Positions 45,020-55,900 of a stretch of 64,000 nucleotides of DNA are shown here, piece by piece. The stretch is from positions 11,197,771-11,261,770 of the forward strand of contig CM041536.1 of NCBI GenBank assembly GCA_023238725.1. Reading direction: 5' to 3'. The notes under the pieces are model-generated. The model was not told the origin of the DNA. It was given only the letters and a program-made list of their open reading frames with translations, and made no database searches. The stretch's first letter is position 1. Each line of letters opens with the position of its first letter. The DNA is from Scortum barcoo. Lineage: Eukaryota > Chordata > Actinopteri > Centrarchiformes > Terapontidae. The position numbers were made by a program, and so were the translations under genes.

Positions 45020-46223
45020 ACTCTCAAGCAGAAGGGCTCTAATGGCCACTCACATGTTACAACGATCCACCAGCTATGAGGAGCAGAAACAGACTCTCTT
45101 GCCATCATCCTCGCAGGGGAAAGAAAACGGATATGTAGCCCAGTGGGCGTCATGGAGGGATCAGCCAAAAGACTAATGAAGCCTGTCTCTAGCCTCAGCC
45201 TGCAGCCCAGCTCTGGTGACAAGCTTATTCCAGCGGGGTAACACGCAGAGACACCCCAGCAATCACTGGACGTACTCTCCGCATTCCTGCAGTCCAGCTC
45301 TAATGTCATCACATTACCTAAACATTACAGAATGGTCCTCGGGATGATGGGGGCCACTGATTTGGCCTGCAGTCTCTTGCATGTGACGGATTCTGTGAGC
45401 AAGCTACAAATCCAACAGTCATCTCTGCTGAGCCCACGTCTAACAATGAATTGATTACAACAGCGTGTGGAACTTTGGGTGCAGTGTGTCCTCACCATGC
45501 ATGCTGTGATGTACTACGCTGCTACGGCTCACTTTGATGCTAACTAAGTGTGTCTATTCCTGTTGGTGGCTGATTGACGCTGGCGTAGCTAGTTGGTGTT
45601 GAAGGCTGCTGCTGTGCTTTGCTGCGCCTCGTCTGCCAGTGGAGACAGTGTTTCCTGTAACCTGAGGCCTGAGCCTAGCAGGGGAACCTGTGGAGGCGGC
45701 CCTGGGGGAGGAAATGACACGTTGGTTTGAAATTGCTGCCAATCCAGCGCCTGCCTTCCTCCCAGAATAAATTGGCACAGGCCATGTGTACTCTTGCTAG
45801 GTTAGACTCACTTATTGCGTTCAATCTCTGTCCTTTGCAGGGACATAAACTACCGACCGCAGGCCAAGACAAAATTAATAACTTCTCTCACAACCAATTT
45901 GTTTTAAAAGACTGTTGCAATGCCAAGTGACAGAAAAGAAACTTTCAGCACTTAAGTGCATCGAGTGGCCTCGTTTTTAAAACAGGTTTTAAAAATGCAA
46001 ATACTGAATGTTCAGATATGTACTTGAACTCATTTATACAAGATGAGACAAGTCTAAAGTAACACAAACAAAATGAGAGGGGCAGATTGGGTGGTATAAA
46101 CAAATAAGCTTAAGGAAGTAGATAACGTGAATCAAGCTTAATTCAGTAAATGAAAATATTGTATGATATTGCTGGATTTGGCAATGACTTCCTGTATTCT
46201 ATGAAAGTATTTTGAGTACCATA

Positions 46224-46585
46224 TTTATTTCACTGAAGCCTATCACTATCATGAATAATTACCCAGTTTATTGGGGCATGAAACCCCTTATTTCAATGAG
46301 ACCTGAGAGATCAAGGAATCAATAATGAGCACAACGTCTACATAACGTCACACCTTTGCATTTCACTGACTTTCAGCATCTGCTGATTGTCACAGTCACA
46401 GTTGTTATCGTGATTGCGTTGGCCGCTGTACAGGCCTCTGTTATCTCCACAGTCTCCCCCTGTTCATTTGACCTGTGTTATCATTAGTGCTCTCAGGAAA
46501 ACCTCCCTCCTCCCCCACAGCGCTTGCTGATGGCTGCTCCAGCGAAGAGGGCCATATGGGAGCAGGGTGGAACTGGGCCAGGACA
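46224..46585 (-). other. alx4: alx4 3'UTR, proximal part, with two candidate poly(A) signals
   Basis: Sequence after the alx4 stop on the minus strand. AATAAA hexamers in minus orientation lie at 46272-46267 and 46229-46224, about 315 and 357 nt after the stop. Mammalian ALX4 has a much longer 3'UTR, so these may be proximal sites only. The end is inferred. Confidence 0.4.
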
Positions 46586-46906
46586 TCATGTAGCCCAAGA
46601 GATTGCCGCACTGTGTTCCTTGGCCTTCATACGCAGCGCAGCTATGCTGGAGGACTTGCGGTCTGGGTCAACATTGAGATCATAGCCATTGATTCCCCCG
46701 CCCATCCCGGGACCCCCAAAAAGGCTCCCCATGTGCGTCTGTCCCATGTGGCTGCTCCCTGGACTGGGCACGCCCAGGAAGTCAGTAACGCCTCCAGGAC
46801 CGTGAGGGTGAGGTGGCATGCAGGAGGGGACGGAGTCACAAGGCACAACGCAGCCCGGCACTGGAGATGCTCCGCTGCTGCTCCCAATCCACGAAGGGTT
46901 CTGGAT
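46586..46906 (-). CDS. alx4: alx4 coding exon 4 (OAR/aristaless tail, stop)
   Basis: The acceptor is CTCCACCAG (first base 46906) and the stop is TGA at 46588-46586. The 106 codons begin IQNPSWIGSSSGASPVPGCV, then VPCDSVPSCMPPHPHGPGG and SSHMGQTHMGSLFGG. They end NVDPDRKSSSIAALRMKAKE followed by HSAAISWAT. The OAR motif (about 46645-46600) modulates DNA binding and activation in aristaless-type proteins. Confidence 0.96.
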   Translation of the reverse strand: MQNPSWIGSSSGASPVPGCVVPCDSVPSCMPPHPHGPGGVTDFLGVPSPGSSHMGQTHMGSLFGGPGMGGGINGYDLNVDPDRKSSSIAALRMKAKEHSAAISWAT

Positions 46907-49900
46907 CTGGTGGAGAGGAGAAGGGATTATGAGTGAAAGCGGCGATAATCAGTATTTTTATAATAGCAAAATCAAATGACAATGTGACAGCGTGAAAGGA
47001 TATGAAAGGCTACAAAGAGAATTTATCTGAATCTGCAGCTCCACTCAACTCTGTGGAGCTTTATAGCTAGATTTGAGTGATTGTTAAGATGTTGCTGATG
47101 CACAACTTTACTGTATTGATTAACTCTTGCAGTGTAAAAAAATCCACTCTACACTATCTGCTTAACAATAGATATACACAGTTAGCAACTAGCTGGTGAA
47201 AATAGTGGAACATTTATCAGGTAAAGAGAGAGCTGTTTCCCCCAAAAGTTGGTAGAGACCAAAAACTGAGCAAAAAATTACAATGTTGCTGAACAACTGT
47301 TGGATGTCTATGAAGACTCTCAGTCATCCAGGTCATGGTAATATGTAAGAGATAGAAGGAAATGAACTGACTCTGAAGAAGCCTTTCAGATGAGAGGTGA
47401 AATGTCTTCAAGAACTTCAATCATAGTCCAGCTGACATTCTTCTAACTCTTACAAACTGCTGGATATATAATAAGCAACTGTTTCCTCACAAATTCATCA
47501 TATTAACTTAAAAGGCAATAATATATGTTATTGTTGAGCTCACAAGCTGTTTCCACTGACTCCAAGTTGCCAAAAAATCTATTGTTGCAGATTTAGTTAA
47601 AAATAAGACTGATTACTTGGTATCTCAGATCATGAGTACTTGTGCATATGTTAAGTGAGTCACTACCAGTTCTTTTCCTTTACCTGTGCATAGTTCTCAG
47701 GCCGAGTCAGTAGAGGCAGCTCGTAAGCTGTAGAGAAGTGTGTTCGGACCTGTTGCATCTGGCCAAAACGTTCCCTCTTCCTCCACTTGGCTCTGCGATT
47801 CTGGAACCACACCTGAAAGGAAAATGGCTCAAAATAAGCCCCAGCCACTTCCAAACAAAACTCTAATATCATTTTAAACACAGCTCTCATATCACGTGCA
47901 AACCCAAGAACTTTTTCTTTCTCTGTTTTTCTTACCAGCCTCTCTGCTCAGGAAGACAAAGTCAGAAACCGAACCACATAAAATGAAGATAGTGAGGCAA
48001 ATAAATTCTGCAGCACATGAAAGTCAGGGCCCAGGTTTTAAGACTTGACGTGTCTTTAAAGTGCCGTCCTTATGGAGCTATTGATGTGAAAAAGGTGAGT
48101 CTCCCCTGGTGCTGCACCTTTCAGCTCCTCCCTTTGATACATAGGCGTCTGCCTCCCTTCAGGCTGCCAGTGTCGACAGATCCACATCTGGGCCTGTAGC
48201 CATTCATAAATCACTGAGAAAAGTGTGCTCTCCCCCACATGTCAGCACAGTGGGATACAGTGGGGAATCCCTCTCTGTATAACCCATGAAACTAAAGTTC
48301 AACTTTTGACCAAGATTATGCTTTTCTTTTTCTGTCTTTGTATTAAGTGTTATATGCAGTTCATGAAGTAGGTTCTTCTGGACAGTTTTTCCTCATGAGA
48401 TTGATAGACTTGCTGCTACTTTGCAGAAAGGGTGTACTTTCAGTACCTGCTGACAGACCAAGTGCAGGCTACTTATCTCACTTCACCCTAAATGTGGAAG
48501 GCCAAGCAGGACTGCAGGGTAAAGAAGGTATCCAAGAAAGTGCCTCAAGAGCAAAGAAAAATGTTAAATTTGTAGTCTGAGAGAAATTCACTGAAGAGAT
48601 TTCTTCCTCCCTCATTTCCAGGTTAAAGATTTTTTGGAGGTAAATGTCCTCATTCAGATTTGGGGTCTAAGTATAGATGGTATCATATGCTGCACAGGTT
48701 GTAAATCCCTTTGCGGCACAAGTGATTTTAGGCTATATAAACGTGCCATGACTAGGCATAAATGAGCAACAATGTTGGCTCTATATTACAGCTACTGGAT
48801 ACTGGTCATAGACATGTAGCCAGCTTGTAGCTGATGTGCATACATTGGCACATTGCTGTATAATTGGTTAAATATTAGCTATTTGACAGCAAAATGACCA
48901 AACACATCTGCAAACTGTCGAGCTGCAACAATTAGTCAATTAGTCAAGTCAATTAGTCAAGAAGTCAATTTTCAAGCAAAAATTCCAAATATTAGATGGT
49001 TCCAGCTACTCATATGTGAATATGTGATATTGGGATTGTATACTGTTAATCTGTGAAATCAAGGCATTTGAGGATGTCACCTTGCATTCTCAGAACTTCA
49101 GAACAGGGCTTTTTAAAAATGTATTTCTGATGTTTTATACAACAAAACATTTTCATATTAATTGAGAAAGTAATCACCAGAATAATCAGTAAAATGGGTA
49201 GTTGCAGCCCCAGCAAACTGTGCAGTAATCATTTGATGTGCAGTGAAATCACACTAAAAGCAGTATCTGCCTATTAATGAAAATTAATCTGATCAGAATT
49301 AATAGAAAAGGACTGTAAAATTCTAACAGGATTTAATATACCCAAATAACACAAATGAAGATGTTATTGATATTATTGATAGCTTAACCTTCTTAAATCT
49401 TTATTAGATTAATTTCATAAAATGTAAGCCAGTGGTAACCACCTCATTTATTTCTCCATGTTTTCTCAAACTTTCATCTTTACTGTTCCTTAATATAATC
49501 AGTTTACTTTTACACATCATTTTTCTGCAAAAGTTTCTCACATCTCCATGCAAGAGAATAGAGAATCACAGGGGGGTACTGGGAGGCTCCACATGTTTAT
49601 CTGTATCTATTTGTTGCTTGTCTGAATCTTATCCTCCCAAGAGGGAAAGGGAAACTTCTTCAAAGAGAAAAGAGAGAGCGATCCTGCTTCGACACAGGGG
49701 TTTGAACTTGGATTGTGGGTTGATTCCCAGCCCAATCAGCTTGTGGTTTCCACAGTCCCTGACATGCAATTTCCCCTCAGTCAACCTCCTCAAATCCCCC
49801 CTCATGTCTCTCTCTCCCCATTTCTCTCAGTCAAGCTAAACACAATGGGGTTTAGGGACAAACATGAACACCACAAAGATGTGAATTTTACAGGAGCAGT

Positions 49901-52900
49901 GTGTATGATATTTCATTCCCATACTGCGTTTTTGTTAAGGGGCATGAGATAATATGACAAGACCAGCTATAAAAACCCCAACATGCACACAAACCTGTCA
50001 CTGAAACTTGACATGGATAAAACGACTGGTTCATTTTTGAAGAGAAGACCATATATGGCCTCCTGTGGCACATATAGCTAGTTGCCTGTGTTTTGCGAGG
50101 AGCTGACGTAAAGAAATGTCGTCTGACTCTGACATTCCTCGGGTCAGCTGGTGAGATTAGAGGACAGCTCACCCTTGCAAAGTGGTAAACTGATATCCGA
50201 GGTTGTGGCTGAACCCCAATGTCAAGGTGAGAGGTTGTTGCCCTTTGAATTATATCATATGTTTGGAGGGGGGCTCCGAGTCTGTTATGCTCCCCCTGAG
50301 GATTTGCGGTCTATTATTGTTTAAGGTTTGTCATGTCGTTCCTTTGGTCCTTCCTTGGCAGTGTGAGCTCATAACATCATCGGTCTCTAAATATAATCCC
50401 CAACACAAAAACGCCCAGGTTGTTCTGAGAAGCATAAAGATTGCTTACAGTTTTAGTTTCTAGAAAGGTTTAATTTGTGAAAGGCTAATCTAGCCACAGT
50501 TTCTGTCTCTCATGTATTCCTGTTACATTAAAGTCACAGAGCAAAGCATCGTTTTTTTCCTGAAAATAAATACCCTGCAATATCTGAAAAACCCCAAAAG
50601 TCATTTAACAGCAAAAACAATCAAGACTTTTTTAGCCATCTGGATGAAAAGAAATTCCGTTTTCTGTACGATAAAAAAGATTTTCAACCTGTTTCCCAAG
50701 TTTTTCCTCTTTGTGATCATTAGAAGAGTCTTTTAGGATTATGGAAATACTTTCAGAACAGCTGTTAGTGTTATTAAAAGACCTGTGTTTTTTAGGGATG
50801 GCCAGGTATTTATTTAAAGGAAAATCAGATGCCTAGCTCTGTGACTCGAATGTAATGGTAATACATGATAGGAACAAACGGGGGCTAAAGTTAGTGTTGT
50901 ACAAGTATTTCAAAGCTCCACTATCCTTTTAAAATATGAAGTTTTATCAATTACCAAGCTGTCATTATAATTATGATGCATCAAGATAAGTGAACGTTAC
51001 TCCTCATACTCCCACCCCACTGTTGAGGCTCGGCCTCTTCTCTCCCACTCCAGACCCCCCCACCCCCACCACCGACCCTTCTCTCCATGTCTCTCTCCTC
51101 CCTCCTCCCTTTTAAGTCAGTGAGGGGAAGTGGGGATATTGGAAAGTGAGATGGGAGAATGTTCAAACTGGAGCTTGTTTTCATTTCATGTTTAATTTCC
51201 TGACGCCTAAGCCCTTGGCTTTCCGCAGCTAACCCCTCTGACCTTTCTGGGGCGTGCAGACGAGAGCAGCGGACTGCATACACATACACACACATGCAGG
51301 ATACAGACAGAAAAGACATGCATTTACATACCATGTTGCATACAAAATTCAAAGTCAGTCACTAACAAATGTGGTCTTATAACCTGGGCACTCTCGCACA
51401 CTTACTGGAACCCAATCTAAACACGCAAACAATGGCTGAGCACATATATGCGCCTTGTCTTGGTTTCTGGGTACTGAGTGTGTCATGTTTCACAGAGGGT
51501 TTGCTCTATGTAGCTTTGCCTTTGAACGGCAGTAGGAATGAGACCCAAGCCAAATAGTTTGGCTGGGAGATCATTCGGGGAACATTATGAAGTCAGATGT
51601 GTCCTTTGGTGCTCCGTGTCTCTTTTTCTCCAGCTTCTAAACTTCCAAGTTTGTTAGAAAGGAAAGCCAGTGGTGCTTTTGCTCAAGCAGAATTTTAATT
51701 AACACAAAGAATTTTTAGAATGACTAACAATGACCAATGCTATATATGACTCCCAATAGAAGGATGTTCACCAACTACATACACTTAGTATTCTTGTTTG
51801 TTCTGTGTTGCAGACATCTGCAAGGAAGGTGGCTCAGACTTCTTGGAGCTCAAAGTGCTTGGCGGTGATACAGTAATTGCTAAAGACGTTGACAGCAAAA
51901 GGCAGCTTACGGAGCCATTAAAGAGCTTTATTTATGCTCCAGAGCCAGCGAGCAGAGGGAGAGGAAGAGGGGAAGAGGGAGGGCAGAGTGCACAACTCCA
52001 AAAGCAGCTTTGAAGTCCAGCCGTCTCACCTCATCTCTGTCATCCAGGACCATGGCGATTGATAGACTGCCTCAGCAGTCACTCACATGCAGCCTCCTCC
52101 TCCATAAAAAAATGGGCAGTGTGGTGAAGTTCAAGTCTGAGGTTGAGAGCTAATTGTACTAAATAAACTGGTGGCAGCAGAAGTCACAGATGCGATTCTG
52201 GAAAACTGCAGCCCAGCTTTATGAAGACATTCATCATCAAACTGAGGATGAAACTGTAGGACCTTGACATTGGCATTTTGGCAGAAAACATCTGTACTCT
52301 GTATTTCAATGGATGTTGTGTTGGAGATGAAAAGGATTCTCCGAGTGCTTGCCAAGCTTCGAGTGCCCCTTGGTATTCAACAATTGGATATCCCTGGACT
52401 TTGTCTTGATGGACCTTCAGTTGAAATTGTTGGGTTTAGTCTTGATTGCGTGCATTTTTAGGGTCTGATTTTAGAAGAATGGGTCAAACCTCACAGTGAT
52501 TCAACAGAGTCTGCTGTGTGCCTGTCAGATGAGGAAGTTAATTATATTCATCTGGGGAATAGATGGGTCTGTGTGAATGCAACATGAATGTACTTATTTT
52601 ACTGTACCACCACAAGGGCCAGGCCAGGTTCTGTGTCCATGACTATGTCATGGACTACGCGTGGAAATTGAAACTGGCATCTCAAAGTGTTTTTTATATC
52701 CTTGCCAAATAGCTTTGATGACTTTTTTTCCATGTGTTTTCCCTCCCTGCCTCCAGAGTTGTGCGGTGAAGTAGTTTGAACATGGTAGTGCTGGGGAGAA
52801 ACCCTTGACCTCTGACCCTTTTGCAGAGCCTGCAGCATGTAAGAGCTAAGAGCAGAGTATTCCCTTAGTCCCACCCATCCCACTCTGATCTAGAACTGGC

Positions 52901-55900
52901 AGGCAGAAAAAGAGATGGAGAACAATAGGCCTTGCTGTCTGCTGTTGTGAACAATCTTTGTCAACATGCCAGTCTTAATTCTCCCAGTGCTCTCTGTCAG
53001 TTCTCCGAGTGATTATTAGCATGCAAACATGGACGACTGCAGTCATACAACACAGCTCATGCAGACTGCACTCCCAAGAAGGAACAACAGCATCCGTGGT
53101 TTCATCAAGTGTCCCAAAATGACATATGTTCATGTTAAAATGACAAAACTCTAAACTCTAAGGGATGTGGTGATTTTGACCAAAACAAAGAAAGAAGTCA
53201 GGTGTCAGATGGTGTTATACAGTGACAAAGCTGGAGTGAGGAGTAGGTCAAGGTGGACAGTGACTTAACAAAACATTTTACTTTAACATGGGAAACTGCT
53301 GTTTTAACCAAACAGCCAAAATTTTATTCTTTTTTTTAAAGCATGATCATGATCATTCCCTATCCTTAACCATGTGTTTACTGTTATCGCCATAACTGCA
53401 AAGCTCCCCTAACCTAAAACTAACCAAGTTGTTTTTGTACCTTAACATATGCAATCTAGAACCACAGTGTTATCACATCATAAAACTGATGTATTTTCTC
53501 AAAAGTGATTTGTGATGTTCTGCCGATAGAGGCATCAGATTATAAGTCAGAACCAGAATTTGTCCTTCAAAAAGGCATTGACAGATTCCAACATTTGCTG
53601 TTTTATTTAGAGAAATTGTTGATTCAATGCTTAATGCAGAAGTGAGCTTTTCCACTTCTAACCTGGTGATATCATGGTGGTATTCCCCCTATCCTCACCT
53701 GTACACGGGCCTCCGTCAGGTCTGTCCTCAGTGCCAGCTGCTCGCGGGCATAAACATCTGGGTAGTGTGTCTTCTGGAAAACCTTCTCCAGCTCCTCCAG
53801 CTGGTAACTGGTGAATGTGGTGCGATTGCGTCTCTTCTTGCCTTTGTTGCTCTCAGCCTCACTTTTGTCCAGAGGGCTGGAAAGGTCCGAGCCCGGCCGC
53901 TCACTCGGGCCCTTCTCGCCAGGCGCCTTTAGGTTCAGGTAACTGCCTTCCATCCCAGCAGGGTCGACGCTGTGAGGCAACTCAGACTCTGTTAGGCCAC
54001 TGTTGTCTTTTCCTGTAAGTATAAGATTGAGAAAGAGGTAGAAAGAGGTGTGGAAGGTTACGATCGATCGTATTTTACCAAATTTCCCCTCAGGGATAAA
54101 TGAAGTATTCTGATTATTTTCCTCTTTTAATGGGGCATTTCTCTCTACACATGAAGTTCCCTTAACTTGTCACAAGGAGTACTACAAGGAGTTTATATAA
54201 TTGATACATCAGATAGTTTCTTCTGTTAATCTGGAGGAATCAAAGTTTGGAAAAAAAATCTCAACTTAGACCTAAGATAATTGGGTGTAATGAAAGAAGT
54301 CATCATTTATGTTGTAAGAAATGGAGGTTTTTGGGCTTGAATCTGCTCTTTGCTAGAAAATAAAAGTCACAACACCTCGGCCTCTGCTGCATAAATTAAG
54401 ACTTTCGTTTTAAAAATATCTCTGTCCTATACACCCTACAACTTCATTAAAGCACAACACTAAATTACTGTAATGTGGATTGACAGCACTGCTCAAAAAC
54501 CTCATAAAATATACTGCAGATTTCAAAGTTTAGATTTTGCATTGTGGTTCTAATAAAATACATTTGAGCAATATTGGTTTCGGTTGAAGTGTGCCGTTCT
54601 TACTGTTTTCATGTGAAGCATGAAAAATCAAAGAAACCTTCACAATTTACTTAAGTGTGGCTTCACATATAATACAAATCATATTCTTCCTGTAATAATA
54701 TTATTTTCAAACCAACTTTCTGACCATTTTAGAGCTGAAGAAAGGAGCCACATGTTGTCAATAATAGTCCTATAATTATTGTTACTACACTATAATTGGA
54801 ATATTCAGCAGAGCAATACTTTCTTTAAAATGTGGCTGAATAAAACCATGGTGCCTCGCATTCAAGTCAGACTGTGTGTCTGCTCATCATCACGTTACTA
54901 CGTGCGCACCAAATGACATTTACTTTAAGCTTACATCACCTCAGTAATGTTTTGTTTTAAGGTTCAAAGGCCTTGTCTGTATGCGGCGAGTCTAAAAGTT
55001 GCGGGGAAGAAATGCTGCTTTCTGTTTGAAAGGTATGTCACTACACATTGGCGTGACCTGTGACACAACCCTTGAAGCCCTCTCGCTCGCATCCCTCAAT
55101 CACGCCACCCGAAACCCGAGCCATGTAAAACCTGCACCGTCTCGAGCCGTGTATGGTGGGCCTTGTGTACGGGCGGCGGGGGCTGGGAGGGGGCCACCGC
55201 GCCTACCCCACAGCCTTGCCCCTGAGATGTAAACAACATTGTGTTTGTCACCTTCGATTTCGAGAGCGTCCATTTTGTGACATACCTCGCTCTGTTCCTG
55301 TCAGCGCTTGCTAGCTTTTTTGTTTCCTTTTAGGAGATGAAGAAAGCCGTGCCTTCTCCTTCAATAAACAAACAGCTGTGTGAATAAATAGGCTGAAGGG
55401 CTCTGGTTGTGGGCCAGTGAGAACAGTGTGCTCTGTCAGCCTCTCTGTTTGCCTTTCCTGCAAATGGGCACGGGGAGTGCCCTGTCATAACTGTATTGGT
55501 CCAAAACCAGCTCATAATGGTCTCCTCCACATAAACAGACTTGTGAGCCTTGTGCAACACCGGTGTTACTTTAGTCCAACAACATTTGTCAGTTACATCA
55601 AGTGTAGGATGATTAACTTAATAGTTATGTGCGTGCATTTTACTTTGTCACTTTGCATTTTTGTCATGAGTAATGGCAGTAATGGCCTCCTGTCATTCTC
55701 AGAAACCATGTGCAATGAGGGAAAGAGAGCTGACACCTTGTGGCACTGGTGACTCTCTGAGCCAAGTGTTTTAGTGGTTAGTAAGATGACTGAATAGTTT
55801 TAGAGTGATGAAGCTAGGCGGTGACTGTCTGCAGAATGCATGTTTGTTTTCATGGATTAGTAGGACTTTGGCTAGTGTGTCCCACAATGAGATGTCAATA

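Noticed and set aside
31290..46220. A cd82 gene between tspan18 and alx4
   Set aside because: No tetraspanin CCG loop or other cd82-like exon is present on either strand of the interval.
46620..46680. mir-129-like sequence (known to lie on the same human chromosome arm)
   Set aside because: Only a short partial resemblance inside alx4 exon 4, no mature sequence or hairpin.
46475..46936. 153-codon open frame, plus strand
   Set aside because: Antisense shadow of alx4 exon 4, which is strongly supported on the minus strand.
49690..49780. tRNA-derived SINE with a B-box-like GGGTTGATTCCC
   Set aside because: No convincing A-box at the right distance and no tRNA-like fold; a single weak box is not enough.
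53100..53600. Possible interspersed repeat in alx4 intron 2
   Set aside because: Some phrases look familiar from fish repeats, but no terminal or internal repeat structure is visible here to support it.
53627..53932. 101-codon open frame, plus strand
   Set aside because: Antisense shadow of the homeobox exon of alx4.
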